Notes: generated from the letters alone by a model not told the origin. 49,000 nucleotides of DNA from Parachlorella kessleri (GCA_001598975.1 BBXU01001031.1:1-49000); one strand, 5' to 3'. Shown: positions 24,701 to 37,900, counted from the first letter of the stretch. Translations and numbers: made by a program.

Positions 24701-25069
24701 ACCAGATATACTCAATGCCGTTGTGCTGGCACTGCCAGCTTCTGCTAAGGGCAGACGGGTACTTAACAAGCCACGTCAGTGAGCGCATTGTGTATGAGGC
24801 AGGAACACAATATGTGCACGCTGTTGCAAGTGACCCAGTGCACGCAGGAAAAAGAAAGAAGTTGCTGTTCCCTGTTGTCCCCTCCTTGCGCTTCTCCGCC
24901 CTGTCTTCAAATCGTACCTTGGACTGTATGACTTCTGATGCAGGTAAGCCTCCCAATCGCCCAAGTAGACGGCTGCCCGGTCGGGTTGGGCCTCATTGGT
25001 CCCCCCGGCAGTGATGAAGCCCTGCTGGCACTCACAGAGGAGATCATGGGTTTGTTGAAGGCCAGCTGA
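21790..25069 (+). CDS. AMI1-like amidase (amidase-signature hydrolase)
   Basis: Eight phase-consistent exons (21790-21990, 22182-22368, 22743-22865, 23157-23325, 23555-23660, 23909-24070, 24450-24593, 24944-25069) encode 405 residues, close to plant AMI1 (about 425). The amidase-signature triad is complete: Lys in [14 protein letters not shown], the cis-Ser in [16 protein letters not shown], and the nucleophile Ser in [17 protein letters not shown]. The order [59 protein letters not shown] and the C-terminal [19 protein letters not shown] follows plant AMI1 and the amidase part of TOC64. Plant AMI1 hydrolyses indole-3-acetamide to indole-3-acetic acid and ammonia in the cytosol; other amides are possible. 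No membrane anchor or TPR domain is seen, so it is not TOC64. Intron 1 needs a GC donor (CAG|GCACGC) to keep the alignment length. The gene lies 854 bp upstream of the aldehyde-oxidase gene on the same strand. Confidence 0.9.
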
Positions 25070-25923
25070 TGGGATCACAACCCAAGAGTACCCTGGGGAG
25101 GACAGCGCCGCTGTAGTACAGCACAGCACAGCAGCGAGCTGGGACTCACTGAGAGTGCTGGTGTGCTGCGGAAAGTCCAGCGGTGGCAGTGACTGTTCCC
25201 TGCATTGTGGACCTACTTGTGTGAAGGTCTGTTGTGCTCCTACCCATTTCGAAAGTTTCGATCGGTGTTACGAGTCGTTCTTGAGCATCACGCTGCTGAA
25301 ACAGGCATAGAGAGTTACCTTGACTTGAGCAGGGCTTACATGTTCAGGCAGTCAGGGAAGGGCCAGAGCATGCCTGTGCCCTTTACTCTGGACGTTGGGC
25401 CCTGCTTACTCATGCGTTCACTTCTGAAAGATGCATTTTGAATAGAGGCTAGTATTCACTTCTGGGCTGTGGGGAGGTGGCCTGCAAGACTGTATCAAGC
25501 ATTCTCTTACCAGGGAGCTGTTTCACGTGGCAGGTAACGCTCCCATGGGCGATAAATCGTTAATGCGCCTCAAGGTCCTCTTGAGGGTCACCTACAGAAG
25601 TGGCAGTACCAGACAAGATGCTGGATTCCGACGATAGATGCCGTGCAAGCCCTTGACAGTACCACAGTTGCCTACCACAACACGCTGATAGTGACGCTGG
25701 ACTTTACAAGCTCTTTTCCTGTGTGCTCCAAGGGTTCGGGACTCTACTTGTATGCTTTCCTGTGTCTTGGCGGTGTTTCCCAGGACTCCAACAACGCTAG
25801 GTCCCTAGCGCTTTGCGCTAGCACCGGTACTCTGCTTCTTACTGGCGCAAGCTAGGTTTGAGCAACTGCTGCACCTCTCACCGCAACGCTAAAGACCTGC
25901 CTGGCGCTGTGCCTGCGCAAGCC
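25070..25923. other. Intergenic region upstream of the aldehyde-oxidase gene
   Basis: 854 bp between two same-strand genes. A 78-codon plus-strand frame (25205-25441) has no domain I know. A short perfect hairpin lies at 25805-25821. The promoter of the next gene should be here. Confidence 0.4.
25805..25821. promoter_or_regulatory. Perfect 7-bp inverted repeat before the aldehyde-oxidase start
   Basis: CTAGCGC-TTT-GCGCTAG forms a 7-bp stem with a 3-nt loop, ending 102 bp before the ATG at 25924. It could be a 5' UTR hairpin or a dyad binding site. The role is unknown. Confidence 0.4.
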
Positions 25924-28900
25924 ATGATCCGCGTAAATGGCAGGAGTGTTGCGCTGGACGACCCTGGCGAGAGCCTTGTTGAGTTCTTGCGACGCAAGGG
26001 AGACAAGGTTAGTGCACCACGGTCTGCCTTGGTCGGAAGGGACCACTCCTGCCACATGTTAGTCGGCTAAACTTCACAGGGCGAGGTCTGAAGCTGACGA
26101 CACAGGTGCACACTTCAACAGCCATATCGCACTCCTGACTACCGCATAACTGCGACTGCAGAGCTGCAAAGTGGGGTGTGGCTCTGGCAGCTGTGGAGCG
26201 TGCTCGGTATTGGTCACTGCCGGTCAGGGTGTAGGTGAGTTACTGTCCTCTGAGCCCTTTCACAAGGCAAGCTACCCACCGCAGACAGCTGCCCAGACAG
26301 CTGTCCATGCACTTGTAGCTGCAAGAGTCGGACCACAATAGGCCGCCTGGCAGGGTAAGTTTTGCACGGTGTGCATAGCAAGAATGGTTACCCTGTCTGC
26401 TTGGCAAGGTAGGTGTCCTGCCTGCAGGCTCTGGCACTGTAAAGAGCCTGAATGCCTGCCTGGCGCCTGTCGCCACCCTCGCGGGCTGTGAGGTGGTTAC
26501 GAGCAAGGGACTGGGCAACTCCAAGGCTGGCTTCCACCCCATTCAAGGTGTGCAGTACTTGCCGCCTCAGGCTTGGTGATAGTAATGCTACCTTGAAGCT
26601 TCCAGTCCGATTAGGTGGCATGCTCCGCCGTGGTTTGCTTGGTGCATCCTTTAAATATATATACCGCCTTACCGTGCCCGGATTGCATCAGTCGGAGGGG
26701 GGCAAGGGTGTGCAGCAACGACATTGCCTTGATGTACTCGTCTTAACGCGCAGTCACGCTGTGCGTGCAGAGCGCGTGGGGGCGTTCCATGCCTCCCAGT
26801 GCGGCTTTTGCACACCCGGCATGGTGGTCGCCTGCCACGCGGCCAAGGAGAAGGCACGTGCGGGAGGCAAGCAAAGTACTGCCAATGGTGTCCACGACAC
26901 CCACCACAGCGGGAGCAATGGCGATAGCAGCAGGGGTAGTGAGGGTGATTTGCAGGCTATGGAGCATGGGCTTGACGGCAACCTGTGCCGCTGCACGGGC
27001 TACAGGCCGCTGCTGGACGTTGCTAAGGTGGGCATGTGTGTACAGTGTGCCATGCCATGCATACCTGCTTGGAGGTTGTGTAGCTGTCACATCTGGTTGC
27101 TTCCTGTGCTGGTGGCAACTGACAGCGAACTGGCACAGCAGCACGCCGCGTTATAACACATTGTAAACCCAGCCACTGGATCGTGCATGCCAGTGCCTCT
27201 GTTTGGGCTTGCAGTGGACTCCTACCGAGGATGCCGTTGGCACACCTCACAGTACGCTGGGATATGCCATTGCAAGCACCTCTGTCACGTTTGCCAGGAA
27301 AAGCGCAGTACCCTGCCACAACTCCACATGGCTGGCTGGTTTGATAGCATCGCGTCATAGCTGTAGCATCTCTTGGCATTGCTGGTGTGCGCAGAGTTTC
27401 GTCCCTGGGGTAGACATAGAGGACTTGGGCCTACACTCACCCCTTGATAGTGCTGAGCCGGGCAGCGTGACCTCAGCAGCGGCGACTTGTAACAATGGCA
27501 GCTCCCAGGTGAGCCCCTGACTGCTGTTCACAACCTTTAGGACAGACAGCATGCTGCCTGCTCGTCCATACATGCTGCTTTCCTTGACTTACGCTGCTGT
27601 CAGAGGCCCATCAGTCAATGCAGGCCGGGAGCAGGCGAGTACAAGTTGAGGGGCAGAGTATGCCCCAGGCGGGCAGGGGAAGCGGCGGAGGTTGGTATGT
27701 GCAAAACAGCAGCTCCTTAGGCTGGACTGGGCGCTCCTGGGGGAACATTGCTCCCAATGCTGTGCAATGCAGGCATTGTCAGTTGGCGAGGTGGAGGGAA
27801 GTGGCAAGCTGTGGCTCTTCCCTGAGAGCATCTCTGAGTTGACCGGGCACCTAAGCCGCGACTCTCTGACAGGGCACGGTTTGCCACCCCTCGTGGCAGG
27901 CAATACAGGTGTTTACAACCATTCCCTGAACCGCTGTTGCATTAGTACCCAGCTTCACGTTGGCTGGGTCGGCATTGTGGCGCAAGCATCGGATTGTAAG
28001 GGGGTAGTGATGTGTCTGTGCTTTTGAGCTGGGGCTTCTGCTGTGCCCTGGGTAGCTGTAACCTGCATAGCCGGCAACAACCACTGTCTGTCGCTGTTTA
28101 TGCCTTCATTAGTACCTCTCCTCTGGCAACTTCAACTTTACAGCCAAGTGTCCCCTGCAAGGCAAGCCCCTAAACAGGGTTTTGCTTTGCCTACTGAACC
28201 ATGGTGCGGGTGCAGGGAGCGGCCTGCACAGTGAGCTGTGGCCCTTGGCACCGGTGGTCATCAGTGTGCAGCGTGTGCGTGAGATGCGCGGCGTCGAGCG
28301 GCAGCAGGTTTGTCTGGGGCGCAGCAGCAGTCAGACCGGGTTGCATGCAATCCCCCTCACTGCACACAAAGCACCGCACTGCTGTCTGTCTTAAGGGTGA
28401 GTCGGAATCATGCAAGTATCAGCCTCCCTCCTAAGACTGAGGGAACTTTTGTAAGTATGGTGCAGCGGAGAATCTCGACTGCTGCAGTGCCAAGGCTTCC
28501 CCCTTGCCTCCTTGGGGTGCTGGCATACTGATTTTTGCTGACGTATCTCATGCCTGCTGCTGCTTCCTTTATAGGACACACTGCTAGTGGGCGCTGCCGT
28601 CACCATTGCTGAGCTGGCGGATGCCCTTAGCAGCAAAGTCCATATCGCTGCCAATACCGGTAGCAGTGCCAGCAGCGGTACCGCTGCGCTCGGCTCAGAG
28701 TCCCCCTTTGCCGCCATGGCAGCTGTGCTGAGGCGGGTGGCAGGGACGCACGTGAGGAATGCTGCTACCATTGGAGGCAACCTGGTGCTGGCAAGGTAGG
28801 ACTGTTCTTTGTACGGCGGAACTGTCGACGGGCATTGCTTGAAATTCCGGCGCCTGTGTTTGAGTTGGCGAGCCCCTGTGAAGGCCGCTGCCAAGTTATG

Positions 28901-31900
28901 GTTCAGGCGACATGTTGTAACACCAACCTGGGTCCATGTGGACCTCCTGGGGTGCAGCTCCCTGCAGGCACCAGCAAGACATTGTGGTTGCTGGTGCTAC
29001 TGCCTTGCTGGTTGATTTGCATAACCTGGGTTACGGTATGACGACGAGTGCAGCTCTGGCCCGTGGCTGGCAGCTTGCAAAGACTCATTAGAAGCAAAGC
29101 TCTCCCGCAAATGTTCAGGTGTCACGGGCTGGAGTCTGACGTCGCCACACTTCTCAGCGGCTGGGGCGCCACAGTGCACCTGATCTCAGGCGCTGGCGCC
29201 TGCAGCGGGGAAGCAGCAGCGGGCTCAGCCACACCTGTGCTTGACTTTGTCACAGCCACAGGAAGCTTGGAGCCTGGGGTGGTGATCACCCGCGTTACCC
29301 TGCCGCTCCCGACAGGGGCAGACTTCTTCTGGTGCCATAAGGTGAGGGACTTACCCGGCCCGGCATGGTTCAGGCTCCGCTCAATCACAGTTCTGTTGAC
29401 AAGGCAGCACCTGCCATCGGCGCTGGACATTGCCGAGCACAGGCATCCCCTGTGGAATTTCATTTGGTGGCCATGGATGTGCGCAGTGAGGATGCTGTTA
29501 GGACATATGCACTGCTTTGGGGTGCACCCTGACCAACGCTGCTGCTGTAATAAGAAGGACGGCCAAGCAGCTGCACCAGGTTCCACCTAATCCCACGGTA
29601 TCCTTCTGCTGCATGCCCTCCTTGAGTGACAGTCGAGGGCCCCAGGAAGAGTTCCTGTTGGGTGGATGGTCCTTGGCGTTGTGCATGTGTTGATTAGAAG
29701 GCCCACAGGGTTGACTGTGGCAGCCCGCTGTGCCTGCTCTGCAGGTTGCCCCAACCTACAGCAACACTCACTCCATCATCAACGCTGCCTTCAAGCTCAC
29801 CCTGGCTAGCAGCCAGCCATCCTCCTCTGCAGCACCCAGCTCTGAAGCTGGCGAGGCTACTGCGCTGCCCCTCGTCAGCTCCGCCACGCTGGTGTTTGGC
29901 TACCCAGGGCCCTCGGGCTGGGTGTGCCAGAGGGCCACGGGTGCTGAGAAGGCCCTGACAGGTGAGGCGCTTAGAGCTCATAGGCCGGCCTACGCGAGTC
30001 AATGCTTCCATTTGTGACGGTGTGCCGAGCGAGTGCGGCAACACTAGTGGCCACCCATCTTGTGCAGGCACCCCAAGTGTTAGGTGTGCTCTTGGCACTG
30101 TGCGGGGACGGAAGGGCAGCAAAGTTAAGTTGGTCTTGATCAGCGCCATCCACCCCTCTGATGCATCGACCACGTCAGCAGTGCCAGCTATGCTGTCTGG
30201 CTGGTTGCAAGCCTGGGGGAGTTGTGTGCAGGATGCCAGTTGTCCCTGGAGAGCTTAGTGGCCGCCCTCCAGGCAGTAGTCATGGACCTGAGCCCAGCCC
30301 CGGACATGCAGCAGTACTGCCGGGGTACCGCTCAGGGCCTGTTGCTGCAGGCGCTGGCGCCCCTGCTCCGCCGCGCTGAGCGCGACTTGCCTCCAGCCGT
30401 GGCCAGGCTGCTGCAGGTGAGATTCCCGGTTGCAACAGCTCCAACTGCCGTGAAGTAGAGCAGGTGGCCACTGGAGTGGTTGCATTGAGGGGGAAGGATG
30501 CGCACAAAATGTGCAAGAAGTTCCGGCTCTGCGCTGAGGCAAAGATCAAGTGCCGGGTTAATGTGCCAGATGAAGGCAAGCGGTGGCGGGGGGTTGGCTG
30601 GAATTGCTGTGGGGCATGTGTGCCAGCAGCAGTACGGGTTTTCGCAATTCAGTCCCTGTGACTCACAGCCACCCCTCATGCCGCCATCAAATTAGAGCTT
30701 GCAAACAGGCTACCACCTCTTCAAGTGGGTTGCAGCTCCCTGGAATGCCTGCCATCCCGCTGGGGGCCCCGCTTACTTCTGGGCTCCAGCCTTGCCCACG
30801 GACTACTCACTGTTTTCCCCCCCACAAGCAGGTCCCTCAGGCCGCTCCACCAGCACCAGTCAAGGGCAGTCAGAGGTTTGAGGCTGCCAGCGAGGGTAGC
30901 GCTCCTGTGGGCCTCCCCATAGAGAAGGACAGGGTCAGGCTCCAGGTGGGCGGCAGCTTCGTGCTTTCTTTGCGCGCTTTCCGTTGCTCGCTGTGATGCT
31001 TGGCATGGCTGTGTGTCTTTAACAGTTCGGCATGCAAATGCTGTCCAGCAATGCATACCCGGCGGCGCTCCCCATGTGTTTCCCTGACGGTCAGTCTTAG
31101 GCAAGCATTGTTTCAAGGCACTGCTTTCAGGGTAGTGCGGTGCACTGACGCCGCCCCCGTTGAAACTCTGCTGCAGCACACTCGGCATGGACATGTCCCA
31201 GTACGGCATGTGTCCTAGCCTGCTTATGCACGCCTGCTTGTGGGCTGCAGGCTAGCGGAGAGGCTGTCTTTTCTGCAGACATCCCGATGCCGTCCGATGG
31301 CCTGCATGCTGCCTTTGTCACATCCACGCAGGTGAACCAGGCTGTGCAGGGGCATATCACATCACTTTACGTACATGTGACGTGTAAACATATGGCATAG
31401 TAGATGCCATGGTCGGTAGCTCAGCTGTGTCGCTCCAGGCTGTGTTGAAACGCACGAGATGCACCCTGCTTGCAGCTGGTCCAGGAGGTGGTCTGGCAGT
31501 GCAGTCTAGAGACTTGCAAAGGCTAGCCATTGCACGCAGGGGTGCATTTGTATTACCTATTTGCACTTAACAGCAAGCTCTTGGACACCAAATAAGGGCA
31601 GGGCAACAAAACCCTTGGAGGCGGCTCTGCCTGGGTGTATGGCCAGCTTCTAATTGCCACATTTCAGATTTCCTCCAATGAAGGGCTCCCTATCCATGGA
31701 GCTCTCTATGTGTGCCCCTCTTGTGCAGGCTCGCGCTGCCATTGCCGGAATTGACCCCTCAGCCGCCCTGGAGCTCCTCGGAGTGGTGGCTTTTATATCT
31801 GCCAAGGACCTGCCCAAGCAGCGCAACCTCATCAGCTACACCATGCTCAGGGCGCCGGACGAGCCCATCTTTGCTGACGAGAGGGTGGAGTACTATGGAC

Positions 31901-34900
31901 AGCCCCTGGGCCTAATTGTGGCAACTTCCCAGGCACGCCAAAGTAGTACGCAGTGCCTTCGCTGCCCTGCAGCGGTGGCCAGCCTGCTGCCCATGCTGAT
32001 CTGCAGGACTTTACCGCCTGCCCGCATGTCCCTGCATGGGGTGCCAGCGTGCCTGCCAATGCCGTCCTGCAGCCCTGTACTGCCTGCTGTGGTGCCCTGC
32101 AGCCCTGTACTGCCTGCCTGCATTCCCCTGGATTGGTGCCCCGCCTGCCTGCCTGCCAGCTGGTCCCCCTGGCCCGCCTGCCTGGTCCCAGGTTCAGTTG
32201 CGGGCTTGGGCATGACTAATTGTGGCGTGTGCCTAAATAGGATCTGTCCACCAGCCCTTGGCAAGGCTTGCTTGTCTCACCCCAATGTCAAGCCCTGCAG
32301 GGCGAAGCCACGGCTGCTGCGCAAGCCGTGCAAGTGCAGTACGCTGACATCCAGCCGCCTATCGTGACTATCCCAGAAGCCGTCAAGGCTGGTCGCCTGG
32401 TCGCCAGCCCGTTCAGTACTGGAGCAAAGAGTGTGGGGGACGCCCAGGGGGCGCTGTCTTTGGCGGAGCTGAGCCTGCAGGGGATGGAGCTGGAAATCCC
32501 CAGCCAATACCACTTCTACATGGAGCCCCAGGTGGGGGGTTGTCCTGAAAATTTGGCTTGAAGTGAGGGTTAGGGTTGGGGTTACCAGCAACTCACCACT
32601 TCTACATGGAGCCACAGGTGGGGGGTTGTCCTGGATTTGCCCTCTTGGGGTGATGCCACAAGCAGAGTGTACTGCAAGGTGTACTGTATCTCTTGTAGGG
32701 ATTTTGATGCCCTTCATGGCCCCTACAGGCTACAGCGCTCAGCAGCCAGGGGTCAGGCGCAGCTGCCAAGTATGGGAGTGGGTCCAAGAGTTTGTTTTGT
32801 ATAGCCTGCTGTCATTACCACTGCAGGTGACGCTGTGTGTACCGGACGAGGGGGGCAGCATGAAGGTGTACAGCTCCACACAGTGTGCCGAGGTGGTGCA
32901 AGAGGCGGTGGCGCGGGCGCTGGGCCTGAGGCTGCACGACGTCAACTCCATCTGTCGCAGGGTGGGCGGCGGCTTTGGCGGGAAGGTTTCTAGGTGAGAG
33001 CCATGCATGTGTGACATAACCCCCGATTCACCTTTGCGACTGAGGCCAGCCGAAGATCAACCACTGTGTCGTTGCTATGCCAGTGTGGTCCCACACCATC
33101 TTACTGTCTATTTGTCACAGCTGCGAGTAGCTTACGGGCTTGGCCAACATACTGCTGTTACTGCTACTACTGCTGCTGGAGTTTAAGCGTGGGCAACATG
33201 GGATGCTGACGATGGCCACCACACCTCGCCTTAGCTGGTAGCCGTCAGGTCGTGCTCGTGTTGTTTGAAGACAGTGCCAAACCGCTGCAGGAGCATCCCC
33301 GTGGCAACCGCCTGCGCCGTGGCGGCAGACACGCTAGGAAGGCCCGTGAAGCTGGTCCTAGACAGGTAATGGGGATGTTGGGGTGGCTAACACGCTGGTA
33401 CGTGGGCTTGTTCCCCTGCCCAACCAGCCCGTGGCAGGCCTCAGCGCGCAGTTCTGCTCACATCTCACCATGCAGGTTGCTGCGCGTGGGCTGTGCAAGG
33501 GTTGCTGCCATGCAGCGTGGGAGTGCGTGGTCGTGCCATGCAGATAGTGTAGAGATGAGGGATGTTGTTGTGCCGGTAGAGCCTCTCATATGCAACAGTC
33601 TGCAGAGCGCTTGGGAAAGAAAGCTTTTGACGTTGCCTCTCACAACGTTGTCTCCCTCTTAGCCTGCCTGCTTCTGTTCCACCTGCCTGCCTGCCTGTCT
33701 ACCTGGCAGCAACCTGGCCGAGACTCCAGGGGTGGCAAGCGTGCTACCTACCCGCCAGGGTGTAGAAGAGCTGCACGACCAGACAAGCATGTCCCCCAGC
33801 ACTGGGCAACCAGATGCTAAGTGAAGCAGATGGCACCCATCAAACTTCTATCGGACCCCCTGTCCTCAAATGCATTCCCCTTTCTAATTCTGCCTGCTCT
33901 TCGACGCAGCTGGCACCCGCCACACTGCTGTCTGACCCCTTCCTGTCACGTGCATCTCCATCCTAAGTGCATTCACATCTCAAATGCAGGCCCAGCGACA
34001 TGGCTTTGGTGGGGGGCCGGCAGCCCCTGAAGGCTAGCTACAGCGTGGGCTTCACCCGGGAGGGTGTCATCCAAGGGCTTGACATCAAGTGCTGGCTGAT
34101 GACGGGGGCCTACACAGACTCCTCCTTCGACGCCTTCTCTGTGAAGGAAGGCCTGGAGATGGTGAGCTGCTGGGGAGGGGTTTGGTATAGAGGGAAGGTC
34201 TTCTCATTGGCTCCCACCACATGCCTACTATTGCGTAGGCTCTGCTCCTCGGCCTCTGCTTGTACTTTTCACCGTGTTTCCATCTGCTGCGTAGGTGCAG
34301 GTCCTGCTAGTCGGTCGCTTCTCTGCAGGCTGCTAGGCTGGCTCCCATGTCCTGGGAGGGACTCTCTGGCATGCTAGTTGTCAGCAAGCAACCCTTCTCC
34401 TCATCACATGTGGTACACAGTCACAGACCCTGCTCGACCCCCATGTCGTTCGTAATGACCTTACAGCCCTTTGTCACAGCAAGTTGCCCAGCAATCCTCT
34501 CCCCGCCTCTTTCAACCCACCTTGCAGTGCTACGCCATCCCCAACATGCGCGTGGAGGTCCAGATCTGCCGCGGCACCCTGCCGCCCTTCACCGCTATGA
34601 GGGGCCCCGGCAAGACCCAGGCCACACTGCTGATGGAGCACGTACTGGACTCGGTGGCGGCTGCCTGCGGGCTGGACTCCACGCTCGTGAGGGAGCGCAA
34701 CCTGGCCAAGCTGCCGGAGGGGCCTCAGGAGGACGGGATTGAGGTAGGAACAGGAGCCATGGGGTGCGCCACACAGGTGGGGCGTAGTAGGAGCAAGCCT
34801 TGGTTAAGCCATCATTCCCCTCCCGGGGCCGATTGGTATTGTTGTTGTAGAAACTATCAACTCTCATCCCCGTTCTGCTGGGCATGGGTGAGACTCACGT

Positions 34901-37900
34901 TTGCCGACCCCACCTGGGAAAAGCTGCAGAATCCGACTCCCGCTCTGCAGGGCATGGTGCAATTCACTTTTGCGGACCCCATGTTCAACAAGCCCATCCC
35001 AGCCGTGGACTACACCCTGCCCCAGCTCTGGCGCCGCCTCAAGGAAAGCTGTGACTATAACAGCAGGCTGAAGGAGGTGGAGGACTTCAATGCCAGCAGC
35101 CCCTGGGTCAAGCGAGGCATCACCATCACCCACTCCAGGTGTGAACAGAGTGCTGCAGGGCAAGCTTTGTGACAGACAGGGAGTGGCTGGCGTGTCTGCT
35201 GCGTTTCTGCCGAGCATAGCGGCTTTAGAACAAGTGGGAAATGCAACGGTGAAACAGAAGATGGTACTTGCTGTTGCTCCTCCCTATTTGTAGGTTTGAC
35301 ACCTTCATCCCCAGCAAGCCCGCAGCGGTCAGCATTTTTGGCGACGGCTCCGTGCTGGTGTATGCGGGGGGCGCTGAGATTGGCCAGGGGCTAACCACCA
35401 AGGTCAAACAGGTGCGTCCGCGCGCAAGGTGATTTGACGTGATGTTGACACAGCGGCTGACCATACAGCGTCAGAGTGGTGTGTTCATGTGATTGCCCAT
35501 CAGTGATCCAACATGGCCACCAAAGTCAGTGGACAGGCATTTAGCCACCCTGGCAATCCCTCATAAGCACCCACCTCTTCTGCCACGTCTTGTAGCTGAG
35601 CAAGATGCTCACAAAGGGGGCCTCTTTTGCGTCCAGCCCACACCTCTAGCTGTGTTGTCTTAAGTGCCATCGTACATGTGACCGCGGCATTGGAGGCGGA
35701 GCCGTGGCAACCAGGCCCAGCAGCCTCCACACCCTGCCTGCCCACATGGATACTTACTGCCGCTGTGCTGCTGTCACCTCCTGCCATCTGCTGCGTCGCC
35801 GTTGGCCATTCTGGAGCTTAGCAATGTCGTCCCTCCTGTAGGTGCAAGCACATGCTGTGCCCGCTTTGCCGTCCAGGTGGCCATCACGGAGCATAGCAAT
35901 GTCCCTCCTGTAGGTGCAAGCACGTGCTGTGCCCGCTTTGTCCTCCAGGTGGCCATCATGGAGCTGAGTAAGGTCCTGCCTCCAAGCAGTGGGCATATCC
36001 CCCTGGACCTGGTGCGCATGGGCGACAACACCACTTATGTGCTGCCGCGGGGCTACATGACCGCGGCCAGCACCACCTCTGAGGCAGCGTGTGCGGGAGT
36101 GCGCAAGGCCTGCCTGGTGGGTATCAGATACCCGCGCTGGATCCTGTTCTTCGATTTGTATATCTCCTAGGTGAGGGCTTAGCTGGGTGCCGCACTGGGG
36201 AACTTGAGAGAGGGCCATTCCAGTACGCAGAAAACCGGAGACCTGACAGATCTTCGCCTCCTGCTTTCTGCTTGTGGGTTGCTTTTGGGACTGGGAGTAC
36301 GGCTTACGAGATCGCTTGTCAGAATTCTTCGCAGCTGGCCCTGTGCAGGAGTTGGTGACTAAGCTGAAGCCATTCGCTGAGAAGCTAGGGGAGGAGGCTA
36401 CCTGGGAGGCAGTTGTGCTGGCGGCGTCCACGGCGGGGGGAGCCTTCGACTCGTGCAAGGTCTGGCTGCATGACAGCTCGCCCCTTGCACCCCAGGAACA
36501 TGTGGCAGGTTGTACTGCCTGAGTTGCGCATTCTGTGCACGGTGTATGGCTTCCTTTTGGTTTGTGCCGGAACCACAGGGGGTGGATGATCCCTGGTGCG
36601 GACTAACACTGCTGGGGCATGAGAGCGGGCTGCCGCTGGGGCTGCCGATGGGGTTTATACGGCGCTCCCTATTCCTCCGCAGGTGCTCCTGGTTGCCTGC
36701 TCCACCTTTGACAAGGCTGAGCTAGCTGCCGGGTCGCCCAAGTATGTGCTGTTTGGGGCGGCCTGTACCGAGGCGGAGGTCAATGTGCTCACAGGTAGGA
36801 CCCGCTGCACGTGGTATCTGATCTGCTAGCCACAGCCGGCAGTGTCTGCAGGCTGGGCCACACTGGGGGCAAGTGCAAAGCCTAGCCGAGTTACCTGGAT
36901 GAAGGACGTAAGACGATACTTCCAAAAGGTCAGCCTGGGCTAGCTGTGCACATGTGGCATCATACACTGCTGCGCATAGCCTACATGCTAACCTGATGCC
37001 CAGTGGGATCAGAAGTATTGTCATACTTTGCATCATTCTTACCGCACAGGTGCAACTGACCCTGATGCGCGCAGGCGAGCGACAAGTCTTGCGGTCAGAC
37101 CTGATGATTGACTGCGGGAAGAGCATGAACCCGGCCATAGACATAGGCCAGGTGACACTGTCGGGTTGTATGTGGCGTACCAACATAGTGTTGAGTGTGG
37201 TCCCTAATGGCTGGGTTGCCTTAGGAGCCCCTAGGGAATCCTAGCCTGGTGGCAGTGAAATTGCTAGCGCAGATTACACTGATTGTAAATGCCATCATGG
37301 CTGCTGGGAAGTAGGGGATGTGCAGGTGGCTTTAGGGTGGCAGGGATGGTGGGCAGGGTGTTGGGCCTAGGGAAGGTATGAACTGGATTGGCAGGGGCGT
37401 CAGGCCGCCAGTAGGGAAGGCGCATGAGTTAAACCGATTTGGGCATTGAGGAGAGGGTGTTGGTGAGACATGCCAGTGACTATCAGCAGCATCGATCCAT
37501 GCAAAGCGAGGAACCATATCCCCTGGTGTGTCCTGCAGGCGGAGGGAGCCTTTGTGCAAGGCCTAGGCTGCTTTCTGTCTGAGGAAGTAGTGTATGATCC
37601 CGACTCTGGCAGAGTGCTGACCGCCTCCCCCTGGCACTACCCCATCCCCACCGCCTCCTCCATCCCCAGGGTCTTCAATGTGGAACTCCTGCCGGTGAGT
37701 CATGGCTAGTCACCATATCCTACAGTGCAGCCAGCCCTGGGGATCAATGTGGAGCTCCTGCCGGTGAGTCGGTGTTTCAAACTGTCGACTACGCGGCTTT
37801 GCAATGCCCCTCCTTCACACCTCCTCCTCCAAGGGCGGATGCTCGGCTGCCGGCAAGTGAGAATGCTGTCAGAGGTAGTATGTTATGCTTCTTATCATGG

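Noticed and set aside
21790..25069. Call as Glu-tRNA(Gln) amidotransferase subunit A or TOC64
   Set aside because: The length and the MDEMAYS / NAHYGTP / SFDTGGWFARD pattern are those of AMI1. There is no TPR or membrane anchor.
26640..26680. TATA-like ATATATAT sequence as a promoter
   Set aside because: It lies inside an intron of the aldehyde-oxidase gene.
32560..32590. Interstitial telomere
   Set aside because: GGGTTAGGGTTGGGGTT covers only about two imperfect units, so it was noted as a repair-filler hint rather than annotated.
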